Source of the DNA: a virus
Virus record (IMG/VR): IMGVR_UViG_3300012984_000014
Location: 52,462 to 116,461 of that record
DNA: 64,000 nucleotides
Strand: one strand, 5' to 3'
A model generated the notes under the pieces. That model saw only the letters and a list, made by a program, of their open reading frames with translations. It ran no database searches and was not told where the DNA came from. Below, piece after piece: positions 48,338 through 56,255 of this stretch; the stretch's first letter is position 1; each line of letters begins with the position of its first letter. The position numbers were made by a program, and so were the translations under genes.

Positions 48338-49011
48338 AAGACGTACACACCGAGCACTGCTGCCGCTTCCACGGCTGCAAGTACGGCCTTGCAGGCAGGC
48401 AAGACTGCACAGTGGTGAACAAGGGCGCCCTCCAGAGCTACCCGTGCGAGGACTGCACCGAGGAGCAGGGGCGCCAGATCCAAGAGGAGCGTTTCCCGCG
48501 CTGCGGCGCGCTCCCGCGCGACCGGAAGGACGATCACCCGTGCTTCCTTCGACAGGGCCACACGGGCGCGATCCACCGCAGCTTGAGCGGAGCCTTCCTG
48601 ATGACGCGCCCCGCGCCTCCGGCTCCGCGGCCGCACGAAGTCGCGCGCACGGAGGTCGACGGCGTGACGTACGCGCTGCACACGGACGACCCGAACGAGC
48701 CCGACAGCGAGCCCTCCGTGACACGTAGCGTGCCACCGGTGATCGACCCGCAGCAGAGGTCAGTCGACCGGGCCCGACAGCATTCTGCCATGCTCTTGTT
48801 GCAGGAGGCCATCGAGAAGGCGCACGGTCTCGGGAAGGGCGCGGCCTGGGATGCGCTTCACCTGATCCAAGCCGTCCTGAACAGGCAAGAAGCGACCATA
48901 AAACGCATACAGCGCGACTATCTCGCCTTGGTCGAGCAGCGGATTGCCCCAATTGCAAACAGGGAAACCAAATACAGGTTGATGGAACTGCACGAGGAGT
49001 TGGAGAAATGA
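48334..49011 (+). CDS. hypothetical protein with cysteine-rich N-terminus
   Basis: A 225-residue protein with a GTG start coupled to the previous stop. Residues 1-80 contain several Cys and His (HCCRFHGC, CEDC, HPCFLRQGH), probably zinc sites. The C-terminal half is a long helix (AMLLLQEAIEKAHGLGKGAA and on to LMELHEELEK). ATGA-coupled to the next gene. No family. Confidence 0.5.
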   Translation: MKDVHTEHCCRFHGCKYGLAGRQDCTVVNKGALQSYPCEDCTEEQGRQIQEERFPRCGALPRDRKDDHPCFLRQGHTGAIHRSLSGAFLMTRPAPPAPRPHEVARTEVDGVTYALHTDDPNEPDSEPSVTRSVPPVIDPQQRSVDRARQHSAMLLLQEAIEKAHGLGKGAAWDALHLIQAVLNRQEATIKRIQRDYLALVEQRIAPIANRETKYRLMELHEELEK

Positions 49012-49205
49012 AACGATCCGCTTACGCACTCGTCGGATGCGCAGCCGGTCTGATCATCGGCCTCGGGCTCGCCGGCTGTGTCGTGATCGCGCGCGCGGAC
49101 GGCTTCGAGGTCGAGATCAGCCACCGGCAGATCCTCGACAAGACCTGCTTCTGGACGACCAACGCCCAAGGCGAAGCAACGACGCTCTCCTGCGTCAAGG
49201 ACTGA
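49008..49205 (+). CDS. small lipoprotein-like or membrane peptide
   Basis: A 65-residue protein. The N-terminal membrane segment ends in GLAGC, a possible lipobox at about residue 24. The mature part is about 40 residues with three Cys. It precedes another membrane peptide directly (49206), and the pair could be a spanin- or holin-like unit. No family recognised. Confidence 0.55.
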   Translation: MKRSAYALVGCAAGLIIGLGLAGCVVIARADGFEVEISHRQILDKTCFWTTNAQGEATTLSCVKD

Positions 49206-49364
49206 ATGGACCCGCAAATCATCGAGGCGCTCCGGAGCATCGCCAGTGACCTCGCCTTCCTAGGCTTCGTCGGCTCATGCGCGGTCGTGGGCGTGATCGT
49301 CATGGCCGAAATGGGCGTGTGGATGGGCGTCGTGAAGCGCCGAGGAGACGACGAGGACGAATGA
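49206..49364 (+). CDS. 52-residue membrane peptide
   Basis: A short frame starting one base after the previous stop. A hydrophobic segment (FLGFVGSCAVVGVIVMAEMGVW, about residues 17-38) and a charged acidic tail (KRRGDDEDE) suggest a membrane peptide with cytoplasmic tail. It is ATGA-coupled to the next gene. Confidence 0.5.
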   Translation: MDPQIIEALRSIASDLAFLGFVGSCAVVGVIVMAEMGVWMGVVKRRGDDEDE

Positions 49365-49603
49365 ACTTGCACTTCATCCGCGTGAAGACGCTCACGAACA
49401 AGCTGCTCATCGCGGACGGCTGGCAGCTGGGCATGTTCGTCATCGACGGCGATACGCCCTATGGGCCATCGTTCGAGACCCAAGCGGGCGTCATCAGCGG
49501 CTACGCCTCCCGGGCGGACGCTGACCGCCTCGTTTCCACAATCGGAAAAAGCTACGTTGGCGTGACGTTCGAGGTCATCGAGTACGTTCCGAGAAGCACG
49601 TGA
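49361..49603 (+). CDS. small hypothetical protein
   Basis: An 80-residue beta/alpha protein (NLHFIRVKTLTNKLLIADGW). ATG 49361 on the previous stop is preferred over upstream starts. GTGA-coupled to the SLOG-like gene. No motif. Confidence 0.5.
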   Translation: MNLHFIRVKTLTNKLLIADGWQLGMFVIDGDTPYGPSFETQAGVISGYASRADADRLVSTIGKSYVGVTFEVIEYVPRST

Positions 49604-49983
49604 AGCGCTTCCGGCTCATCGTGGCCGGGATGCGTTTCTGGACCGATCGGCGCGCGGTCTACTCACGCTTGGACGCCATCCTCAAGCTGCGACCCAACCT
49701 GATCCTCGTGCACGGCGCCTGTCCGACGGGCGCTGACGCGATAGCCGACAGGTGGGCTCGCCGGAGGGGCGTCAAGATAGAACGTCACCCCGCCAACTGG
49801 CGCGTGTACGGCAAGCGCGCGGGCCCGAGACGCAACGAGAAAATGGCGGCGCTCGGGGCCAACTACTGCCTCGTGTTTTGGGACGGCAAGAGCCGCGGGA
49901 CGGGCTCGATGTATCGCGCCGCGCGCCGCGCCGGCATCCCAACTCGCCAAGTCAGACCGCGTTCGCCGATTCAGCGCGGGTAA
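49600..49983 (+). CDS. SLOG-superfamily (DUF2493-like) protein
   Basis: A 127-residue Rossmann-like protein with a GTG start. RLIVAGMRFW, then LILVHGACPTGADAIADRWA, then GPRRNEKM and YCLVFWDGKSRGTGSM give the DUF2493/YpsA-like layout. SLOG proteins bind nucleotides or nucleotide-derived signals. Some act in phage defence or signalling; the ligand is not visible. It is the last gene before a GGGTAATTAGGTT element. Confidence 0.7.
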   Translation: MKRFRLIVAGMRFWTDRRAVYSRLDAILKLRPNLILVHGACPTGADAIADRWARRRGVKIERHPANWRVYGKRAGPRRNEKMAALGANYCLVFWDGKSRGTGSMYRAARRAGIPTRQVRPRSPIQRG

Positions 49984-49992
49984 GAAGGTTCA

Positions 49993-50006
49993 GGGTAATT
50001 AGGTTC
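49993..50006 (+). promoter_or_regulatory. single GGGTAATTAGGTT element
   Basis: CAGGGTAATTAGGTTC matches the iteron-type element (reverse of TAACCC..TTACCC). A related GGGTAAGAAGGTT sits directly upstream (49979). It lies just upstream of a tiny open frame (50015). Confidence 0.5.
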
Positions 50007-50014
50007 ACCACCCA

Positions 50015-50098
50015 ATGACGAACCTGCGCTGGTCTCTCTTCGCGTCGCTCGCCGTCGCGTTTGTGATCACGGCTGCTGTGCTCGTCCTAGACCCGTGA
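50015..50098 (+). CDS. 27-residue membrane peptide
   Basis: A very short frame from ATG 50015 to TGA 50096-50098. The sequence is nearly all hydrophobic (LRWSLFASLAVAFVITAAVL). Support is its position after a regulatory element and its GTGA junction with the next frame. Could also be an upstream leader peptide. Confidence 0.35.
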   Translation: MTNLRWSLFASLAVAFVITAAVLVLDP

Positions 50099-50106
50099 GG
50101 CGCAGC

Positions 50107-50361
50107 ATGGCACAGAGCGACTTCTTGAAATGGTTCGTAGCTCACCACGGCAAGCCCGTGTTCAAGGATCCGAGCGAGGCGCAGGCGGCCCGGGACAACT
50201 TGAACTCCGCGCGCAACATGCTCACGGCGCTCGAACGCGAGATGCGACGCCACGACGAGTACGAGGCGCGCAAGCAGTCGGCCTGTTACGCCTGGAACGC
50301 GAAGCCATCCCGGTCTATGGCGAAACCGCTGGCCAAGTGCCGCGCTCGTCGCCCACGATAG
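50107..50361 (+). CDS. small basic hypothetical protein
   Basis: An 84-residue protein. ATG 50107 with GAGG six bases upstream is preferred over GTG 50095, which overlaps the previous stop. A helix (EAQAARDNLNSARNMLTALE) precedes a basic C-terminus. No family. Confidence 0.5.
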   Translation: MAQSDFLKWFVAHHGKPVFKDPSEAQAARDNLNSARNMLTALEREMRRHDEYEARKQSACYAWNAKPSRSMAKPLAKCRARRPR

Positions 50362-50531
50362 TTCCAAGAGCCTACTTACCCACCCAAAAAACCGCACTTA
50401 CCCGAGCAGGGTAATTGGGTTTGTTGAATGAAGCGACATAATTCATCGCAAACGACAAGCGCGGGTAAGTAAGTTAGGCGCATCCAAACTGCATCGTTCT
50501 CGCAAGTGAGCAAAACAGGAGAAAAAACGAG
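50362..50531. promoter_or_regulatory. intergenic region with GGGTAATTGGGTT-type elements
   Basis: 170 bases without a gene. CAGGGTAATTGGGTTTG lies at 50408-50424, with partial copies TACTTACCC (50376), CACTTACCCG (50395) and GCGGGTAAGTAAGTTAG (50461). TTGGGT, an 18-base spacer and TAATTC (50415-50444) could be a promoter for the next gene. An AGGAG site lies near 50518. Confidence 0.5.
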
Positions 50532-51077
50532 ATGAAACAAGAGCAGATCGAGCGCATCTGGAATGACTCGTTCTTATCGATGGGCAAGACGTTCGGCGAC
50601 TTGGGCCCGGAGTCCCAGACGAACATCCGTGTCTTCGTCCAAGCCATCGAGGTGCAACTGAAGGACGACTTCGACAAGGCGCAACTCGCGCTCCGGGCCT
50701 CGCATGAGGGCGCGACGAAGGCGCTGGACATCATGATGCGCGCGTACGGCGCGGCGGTCGCCTGGCGCGACAAGTACAAGGTCGCCAAGCGTACCGAGGT
50801 CTATGCCGTGATGCTCGTGGAGCTGACGAACAACGTCATGGACGCCGTTGGCTGGCACCCCACGGGCCCGTCCGACGAGGAACCGGGCACGGTCAAGCTA
50901 GTCGCTGCCAACAGCTGCGTCCACTGCGGAGCACCGGCGGCCGGAGACAACCTCTGCGATCAACATCGTGAAAAGATCGCGCGTGAGCGTGCGGAAGCGA
51001 AGCTGATTGGCCCAAGCGACGACGATCCCAACGCTGGCCATGGTGGCTACAACTGGGAAGGAGTCGGACGATCCTGA
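50532..51077 (+). CDS. hypothetical protein with C-terminal zinc site
   Basis: A 181-residue protein. The first 110 residues are helical (LKDDFDKAQLALRASHEG and a long amphipathic helix). CVHC and CDQH at residues about 128-145 form a CCCH-like zinc site. No family recognised. Preceded by AGGAG. Confidence 0.55.
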   Translation: MKQEQIERIWNDSFLSMGKTFGDLGPESQTNIRVFVQAIEVQLKDDFDKAQLALRASHEGATKALDIMMRAYGAAVAWRDKYKVAKRTEVYAVMLVELTNNVMDAVGWHPTGPSDEEPGTVKLVAANSCVHCGAPAAGDNLCDQHREKIARERAEAKLIGPSDDDPNAGHGGYNWEGVGRS

Positions 51078-51215
51078 GCACCTGCGCATCGTCTTCCTGG
51101 ACATGAAGAATAACCACGCCTCTTCGCTCCGGATTGCGTACGTGCTCCGAGGTTCCTCCGTCGTAAATCCTCCTCTGAATCGGTAATTGGGTCTGTTTAT
51201 ATCAGGGAAATAAGC
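51078..51215. promoter_or_regulatory. intergenic region with GGTAATTGGGT element
   Basis: 138 bases without a gene. CGGTAATTGGGTCTG at 51181 matches the iteron-type element. TTTATATCAGGG follows; an AGGGA site precedes the ATG at 51216. Nothing else is seen in the gap. Confidence 0.45.
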
Positions 51216-51800
51216 ATGAAAATATCCAACGAAACGCTAGAAAAGTTGCTCAACGGAAATGAGCTATGTGATCTTGAAATCACAGCGCAAGATCTCGCTA
51301 GAGACTTGCAAGAGGCGCGTGCCGTCAAGCGAGCCGTCGTTCGCTTCCCAATGCTGGTCGTCAGGGTCCCTGTCGAGAATGTGATGAAAGTCGGTTCCTC
51401 GCGAGCGCTCGCTGCGCTTGTCGGCGAGCGCGCCGCAGTCATCGAGGTCAATCTGGAACACCTCGCCAAGGAGGCCAACACGGAGCCGTTCCCGGCCCTC
51501 CTAGTTCCAGAGCAACCACTCTGGATCTTGCAGCTGATTGACAAGCGCCGCCGCCATCCAGGCGCGAAAGAGGTCGCTGTTTGTAAGGCGCGGACAAAGG
51601 CGGAGTTGATTGCCTTGGTGGAGCGGGAGAAGTGCGAGCCGTACGTGGACGGCAACGAGGGAAAGATCTTCAAGAAGAACGGCCCATTGGAGTGGTTCTT
51701 TGAGCCGTCGTCGGACGATGCCTACATCAACGTCATCGAAAACATTACGCAATATGTGGCAGCAGCCCGCCAAACCATTCCGGACGTGAGCGCGCTTTGA
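51216..51800 (+). CDS. hypothetical protein
   Basis: A 194-residue protein. It starts with MKISNETLEKLLNG; beta/alpha segments (AVVRFPMLVVRVPVENVM) follow. An acidic C-terminal region contains aromatic pairs (LEWFFEPSSDDAYINV). No family recognised. TTGA-coupled to the next gene. Confidence 0.5.
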   Translation: MKISNETLEKLLNGNELCDLEITAQDLARDLQEARAVKRAVVRFPMLVVRVPVENVMKVGSSRALAALVGERAAVIEVNLEHLAKEANTEPFPALLVPEQPLWILQLIDKRRRHPGAKEVAVCKARTKAELIALVEREKCEPYVDGNEGKIFKKNGPLEWFFEPSSDDAYINVIENITQYVAAARQTIPDVSAL

Positions 51801-52159
51801 TCGACATCAACTATTACACGAAGCGCTATCAATTCTTGGACCAGCCCGTGGTCGGCATCACGCCGTCGGAGGGCCAGTCATTGGTCCTCGTCGCGCGCAA
51901 GGGCCCGTACATGGCCATGGTGGAGCGCGCCGAAGGCGCGACCAATTGGAGCGGCCGCCTGTTCTTCGGGATGCCCGACAAGGGCGGGCTCGCCGGATCT
52001 CCGACGCTGATTGGCATCGTCGAAGACCACCACCACCTCAACGTCGTGCTGATGCGCCTCGCGTCGCGAGCCCACGAGGTGAACCGCGCGTCCATCGAGG
52101 CTTGCACCAGGAAGAAAAGGAAGAAGTATGACTACAGAACGCAGAAAAAACGAGCGTAA
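51797..52159 (+). CDS. hypothetical protein with basic tail
   Basis: A 120-residue protein with a TTG start on the previous stop. The middle is beta-rich with Gly loops (GPYMAMVERAEGATNW). The tail is Lys-rich (RKKRKKYDYRTQKKRA). It overlaps the next frame by 32 bases. Confidence 0.5.
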   Translation: MIDINYYTKRYQFLDQPVVGITPSEGQSLVLVARKGPYMAMVERAEGATNWSGRLFFGMPDKGGLAGSPTLIGIVEDHHHLNVVLMRLASRAHEVNRASIEACTRKKRKKYDYRTQKKRA

Positions 52160-52451
52160 TATGCACTTTTTTAAGCACCCTCTGAGTCGTCTGGACACAT
52201 ACTATGTGTTGCTTCTCAACAAAGACGCCATGGTTACATGCTGGGAGGACGCAGAAGGACGTTGGCGCGCCGGCCTTTCCGGGGCGCGAAGTGATGGACA
52301 GATCGTCACAGCGACGGGGAGAACGCCGCGCGAAGCTCTGCGCGTCCTGGAAAAGAAGACGCTAAAGGCCATAGGCGCGTTCGTTTCCACATTTTCATCC
52401 ATACTGCGCGCAGCAGGAATCTACTGGCGCACCTCGATCCTGGGCAAATGA
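52128..52451 (+). CDS. hypothetical protein
   Basis: A 107-residue protein. ATG 52128 has a strong AAGGAAGAAG site; ATG 52161 is an alternative. A basic start, a Trp-rich middle (CWEDAEGRWRAG) and a helical C-terminus follow. No motif. ATGA-coupled to the next gene. Confidence 0.5.
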   Translation: MTTERRKNERNMHFFKHPLSRLDTYYVLLLNKDAMVTCWEDAEGRWRAGLSGARSDGQIVTATGRTPREALRVLEKKTLKAIGAFVSTFSSILRAAGIYWRTSILGK

Positions 52452-52900
52452 CACACGCCGGCCTGGTCATCCTTGCGGAGCGCTATCTGCTCCGCCAAGG
52501 CTGCCGCGTCGTCCTGACGGAGCGCGGACGCGCGGGCGAGGAGTTCCCGGACGCCATCGGCTGGATGCCGGACGGAACCTCCATCCTCATCGAGGCCAAG
52601 CGGACCCGCAAAGACTTCCTGGCGGAGTGGTCGCGGGCCGACCGGAAGCAGCACCGGCGGAATCACCAGGCTGGAATGGGTGAGCGCCGCTACTACCTCG
52701 GGCCCGCCGGCATCATTCGGCCTGACGATCTGGAGGGGAACGGCTGGGGATTGATTGAAGCGTGGCCAAGAAGACTGTTCAAACGTGTGGATTCCGTCCA
52801 CTTTCAACCCGACCGATACGCAGAATTGCGACTAATTGTGGCCTCTTTTTCCAAGGTGGAACGTGACAAAAACAACAGACAGCAGCAGTTCGCCTTCTAG
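52448..52900 (+). CDS. PD-(D/E)XK-like nuclease domain protein
   Basis: A 150-residue protein. FPDAIGWMPDG, then SILIEAKRTRKDF gives the D...ExK core of restriction-type nucleases, preceded by a helix and a strand (LLRQGCRVVL). The rest is aromatic and basic. It may be a DNA-cleaving or resolving enzyme, or a related inactive domain. The next gene overlaps its end by about 38 bases. Confidence 0.6.
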   Translation: MTHAGLVILAERYLLRQGCRVVLTERGRAGEEFPDAIGWMPDGTSILIEAKRTRKDFLAEWSRADRKQHRRNHQAGMGERRYYLGPAGIIRPDDLEGNGWGLIEAWPRRLFKRVDSVHFQPDRYAELRLIVASFSKVERDKNNRQQQFAF

Positions 52901-53369
52901 CGGCGAGGCGCGGCTGGACAAAAAGACAGCCAATTTGGTTGTAAAAATGCTGGAAAGTGGCGACAATCCAGCAAAAGTGGCCAAAGATCTGGACATCGGC
53001 TACATGTCCGTGTACAAGATCGCCATTGGCAAGACGTGGAAGGGCATCACCGGAGGCCGGCGCCTCATCGGCGAGCGGACCACGCGCATGGGGCCGAAGC
53101 ATCGCGAATTCGTACGCAAGGCGAAGGCGCTCAACAAGACCAACGCCTTCATCGCGCGCAAGCTCCGCGTCAGCGAGACGACCGTGGCGCGTCTCGTTCG
53201 GGACAATGAATTGATCGACGCCCACCGGCTACGCGCGGCCGTGCTCTCTTCCGGCGATCAGGACTCGGCGGCGCGAGCCGTCGGAATCAAACCAAAGAAG
53301 GCGGACGCGCTCTTGCTGTTCGCCGTCAACAACCCGCTCCCAAAGCGGCTTCAGGAGTACGTGGAATGA
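52863..53369 (+). CDS. helix-turn-helix DNA-binding protein
   Basis: A 168-residue protein from GTG 52863, with AAGGTGG just upstream. Two HTH-like segments are visible: NPAKVAKDLDIGYMSVYKIA and ATAF-type (NAFIARKLRVSETTVARLVR). The first resembles the helix-turn-helix of homing or terminase-associated proteins. A basic region separates them. It could be a transcription factor or a small-terminase-type DNA recognition protein. ATGA-coupled to the next gene. Confidence 0.6.
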   Translation: MTKTTDSSSSPSSGEARLDKKTANLVVKMLESGDNPAKVAKDLDIGYMSVYKIAIGKTWKGITGGRRLIGERTTRMGPKHREFVRKAKALNKTNAFIARKLRVSETTVARLVRDNELIDAHRLRAAVLSSGDQDSAARAVGIKPKKADALLLFAVNNPLPKRLQEYVE

Positions 53370-53560
53370 TAACCATGGAGGTGTATCAGGATCGAAACGG
53401 CCATTGGCGGGTTCGTGTGACGGTCCGATCGCCCGATTGGGAAGGAATTCCGTATGCGGCTGTGCCGTATCTGATTGGGACTACGAAACCGGCCGTTCAA
53501 AGGCTCCAAGCGCTTCTGAACGCAGACGAATTGGCAACAAAAATGACTCGGAAGGCATAG
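53366..53560 (+). CDS. small beta-rich hypothetical protein
   Basis: A 64-residue protein (TMEVYQDRNGHWRVRVTVRS) with aromatic strands and a C-terminal helix. No family. Followed four bases later by the next gene. Confidence 0.5.
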   Translation: MITMEVYQDRNGHWRVRVTVRSPDWEGIPYAAVPYLIGTTKPAVQRLQALLNADELATKMTRKA

Positions 53561-53564
53561 AAAA

Positions 53565-54056
53565 ATGGCTGAAAGCGAAGCGAACGAAGAGAAGAACATG
53601 GAGTTTTCCACCGAGGAGTTCAAGCAATTCCTCGATCAACTCAAGCTAGTCCTGACGGACACGTGCAGCGAGGCGCTTCAGTTCGTGTTCAATCAGACGT
53701 TCCCGCCGCTCGCGGAACGGATGGAGATGATTGCCCAAACGCAGCTCGTCCTCGTCCGGGCCCTCCGGACCAATCGCAGGGATGCCAACGCGCTCGAATT
53801 CGCCAAGTTGTTCATCAGTCGTGAGCTGGACAAGGAGGGCGGCGGCGTGCCTAGCCCGCCACACATTTCCGCCATGGCGTACGCGATGGCAACAGAGATG
53901 GAGGTTCACGCGCAGGTCAATGACATGCAGTCCGAGGCCAAGCAAAAGAACCTGGAGCAGCACGTGGAGGCCGCCCCGCCCAAAACGGACACTTCGACCC
54001 TCGTCAACAGCTTCTTTGGACGCGACAAGGAGTCCAATAAGGGCAAAAAGCACTAA
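53565..54056 (+). CDS. hypothetical helical protein
   Basis: A 163-residue acidic, helical protein. EFKQFLDQLKLVLTDTC and ALEFAKLFISRELDKEG are amphipathic, and the C-terminus is Lys/Asp-rich and probably disordered. It precedes the putative small terminase. No family. Confidence 0.5.
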   Translation: MAESEANEEKNMEFSTEEFKQFLDQLKLVLTDTCSEALQFVFNQTFPPLAERMEMIAQTQLVLVRALRTNRRDANALEFAKLFISRELDKEGGGVPSPPHISAMAYAMATEMEVHAQVNDMQSEAKQKNLEQHVEAAPPKTDTSTLVNSFFGRDKESNKGKKH

Positions 54057-54065
54057 GATAGCAGG

Positions 54066-54743
54066 ATGGCGTTGTTGAAGCGACGAGAAGCACTGGAAGC
54101 GGCGGCATTCATTTACGAGTGCCGCATCCGCGGCAAGCGCGACAAATACATCCAGGAAGAGCTTGGGTTCAACGCAGAGCAGTACAACGAGGCCTGCAAA
54201 TTCTTGTTAGAACATCGCTCGGAACAAATCCGGGAGATGCCGCGCGAACACGTTTATGTCGAATACGTGATCGATCAGAAGAAGAACATCAAGGACCTCG
54301 ACAGCCTGATCAAGAACCTGGACGCCAACAGCCAATACAACGCGCTCATCGGCGCCATTCGCCTCCGCTCTGACATCCAGAACAAGATCTTGGACCGTGC
54401 CCAAGAGTTTGGCTTGGTGAAGAAGGAGGCGGAGAAGCGCGAGCTCATCGGTGGAATCGCCATCTTTGAACTCGGCGCGGACGACCTCCGGAAGAAGATC
54501 GTTTCTCATACCAAGAGCCTCGCCGACGTCATGCGAGACTATGGCGAGAAGGACTTTTTGCGTCTTCCCGCGCCGGAGCTGCACTATGGAGAGTCGGCTT
54601 TCGATACGACCGGGGAAGCCGTCGATTCAGCTGAAACTGATGACGAGGCCGAACTAGAGATGCCATCACGTCGCGAATTTGCCAAGGCTGCCGCGCGCGA
54701 CGCAATCAAGAAGACAGCCAAAGTAACGGCCAAAGCAAGGTAA
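54066..54743 (+). CDS. putative terminase small subunit
   Basis: A 225-residue helical protein. The N-terminal part (AAFIYECRIRGKRDKYIQEE, then FNAEQYNEACKFL) resembles the HTH-like start of phage small terminases. A long central helix with QKKNIKDLDSLIKNL and a variable, basic C-terminus follow. Its position 2.4 kb before the large terminase supports the call. No direct match to a terS signature can be shown by eye. Confidence 0.5.
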   Translation: MALLKRREALEAAAFIYECRIRGKRDKYIQEELGFNAEQYNEACKFLLEHRSEQIREMPREHVYVEYVIDQKKNIKDLDSLIKNLDANSQYNALIGAIRLRSDIQNKILDRAQEFGLVKKEAEKRELIGGIAIFELGADDLRKKIVSHTKSLADVMRDYGEKDFLRLPAPELHYGESAFDTTGEAVDSAETDDEAELEMPSRREFAKAAARDAIKKTAKVTAKAR

Positions 54744-54745
54744 AG

Positions 54746-55825
54746 ATGCACCCGAAAGACCGAGCCAAGCGCGCAATGCGCGAGAAATGCACAGATTGCA
54801 ACGGGCTCGGTCACGGCCAAGAGTTTTCGCTCAAGCCTTGCGAGAAGTGCGAAGGGACCGGCTGGCAACGCATCCGCTGCGGCCAATGCTGGACCTGGAG
54901 GGCGCCCGGATTCTTTAAGGGTAAGAAGAACAACCTTACGCAGCGCTGCCACATCTGCACGAAGAAGTACGCCAACTGGGGATCGAAGTCTCTGGAGGAG
55001 CGCGAGCGCGCGACCTCCCCGCGCTCGGGAATCAGCTCCTCGGGGCCGCTGCGGGTCCTGTTCGTGCGCGAATCGGGGAACCGAAAGACAGGTCCGATAC
55101 CCGTCACAATGACCGCCGCGTCGACCTGCCCGCCGTCGTGCCCGCTGATGAATCGCGGCTGCTACGCTGAGCAGCACATGGTTGCCATCCATTGGCGACG
55201 CCTGAGCGCAGGCGGTGGCATCTCGTGGCAGGAATTCCTGAAGGAGGTCCGAGCGCTTCCTAAGGGCCAAATCTGGCGCCATAACGAAGCCGGTGACCTC
55301 CCAGGAGACGGCGAGGAACTTGACAAGCCCAAGTTATTGGAGCTGATCAAGGCGAATCGGGGCCGGCGCGGCTTCACCTACACTCACAAGTCACTGAAGC
55401 ACGCAAACACATACAAGGCCGCAACCATGCTAGGTTTCACGGTCAACATCTCGACCGACACCCTGAAGCAGGCCGATGAAGCGGCCGCGCTCGGGCTCCC
55501 GGTCACGACGGTCCTGCCACACAACGCTCCCAACAAGGGGAATCGGACGCCCGCGGGCCGCCACATCGTCGTCTGCCCGGCGGAGCTTCGGGACGAGGTG
55601 ACGTGCGAGCGCTGCAAGCTTTGCGCCGTCGGATCTCGCAAGTCAATCGTTGGCTTCAGAGCTCGGCGACCGAAAGAAGCAGATCACCGAGCGCCATCGC
55701 CAACTGCCGTTGATCACCTAGCGCGTACGCGCGGGCGCGCTCCGGGCGTACTCTCGGACTTCACACAACGGAAACTGTCTCGAAGCCTCACAAGGGCGGG
55801 TCGCCGGGTTGAACGGTTCGGATGA
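54746..55825 (+). CDS. conserved phage protein of the cysteine-rich DUF7227-like type (frameshift suspected at C-terminus)
   Basis: A 359-residue frame. The N-terminus has DnaJ-like zinc knuckles (CTDCNGLG, CEKCEGTG, CGQC, CHIC). The core carries CPPSCPLMNRGCYAE, IWRHNEAGDLPG, GFTYTHK and VTCERCKLCAV, typical of a widespread uncharacterised phage family. After residue about 305 the reading becomes Arg-rich and atypical. Reading one base ahead from about 55664 gives GDRKKQITERHRQLPLIT and a stop at 55719-55721, which looks more natural. Confidence 0.65.
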   Translation: MHPKDRAKRAMREKCTDCNGLGHGQEFSLKPCEKCEGTGWQRIRCGQCWTWRAPGFFKGKKNNLTQRCHICTKKYANWGSKSLEERERATSPRSGISSSGPLRVLFVRESGNRKTGPIPVTMTAASTCPPSCPLMNRGCYAEQHMVAIHWRRLSAGGGISWQEFLKEVRALPKGQIWRHNEAGDLPGDGEELDKPKLLELIKANRGRRGFTYTHKSLKHANTYKAATMLGFTVNISTDTLKQADEAAALGLPVTTVLPHNAPNKGNRTPAGRHIVVCPAELRDEVTCERCKLCAVGSRKSIVGFRARRPKEADHRAPSPTAVDHLARTRGRAPGVLSDFTQRKLSRSLTRAGRRVERFG

Positions 55826-55858
55826 CCTCCAAGAGACATTCTTCCACAGGAGGAAGTC
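55722..55858. other. probable intergenic gap before the virion genes
   Basis: If the upstream gene really stops at 55721, these 137 bases are non-coding and would hold the promoter for the structural module. A strong ribosome binding site (AGGAGGAAG) sits at the end. TTGAAC near 55809 is a weak -35 candidate. Confidence 0.35.
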
Positions 55859-56164
55859 ATGAGTTCAGGCGCGCGCAAAAAGTATCGTGGGAGTTTCATT
55901 GGCACCGGTGCCCAGCTGGACATCACCGTGATCGGTTTCCGTCCCAAGGAAGTCTATCTGGAGAACGTCGGCGCAGGCTTGTCGGTCGCCCATTGGCAAG
56001 AAGCCTTTCCGGATGGCTCGATGACCAAGGAAGTTACGGCCGGCACGATGTCGTACGTGACTGGTGGCAACGGCATCACGCCGTTGTTCAATGGTTTCCG
56101 CCTCGGCGCGGACGCCAACTTGAACATCGCCGGACAGCAGGTCTTCTTCACCGCGGAAGAGTAA
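55859..56164 (+). CDS. putative virion (decoration-like) protein
   Basis: A 101-residue beta-rich protein with a strong AGGAGG site. Segments (YLENVGAGLSVAHW, then GNGITPLFNGFRLGADANLN) resemble small structural proteins encoded near portal/terminase genes in other phages. Probably a minor head or decoration protein. No enzymatic motif. Confidence 0.5.
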   Translation: MSSGARKKYRGSFIGTGAQLDITVIGFRPKEVYLENVGAGLSVAHWQEAFPDGSMTKEVTAGTMSYVTGGNGITPLFNGFRLGADANLNIAGQQVFFTAEE

Positions 56165-56181
56165 GCGGCTACGATAGGGGC

Positions 56182-56234
56182 GAAGGCGACCTTGTTGCGC
56201 CGCTGGTGCCTCCGGGCCCATCAAGGTCGTCTTC
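56182..56234 (+). other. intergenic stem-loop
   Basis: GAAGGCGACCTTG (56182-56194) can pair with CAAGGTCGTCTTC (56222-56234) over 13 bp with one G-U pair. No U-run follows. It is probably an mRNA processing or stability element between two structural genes. Confidence 0.5.
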
Positions 56235-56255
56235 CAACCCCAAGGTGATAGCCCA

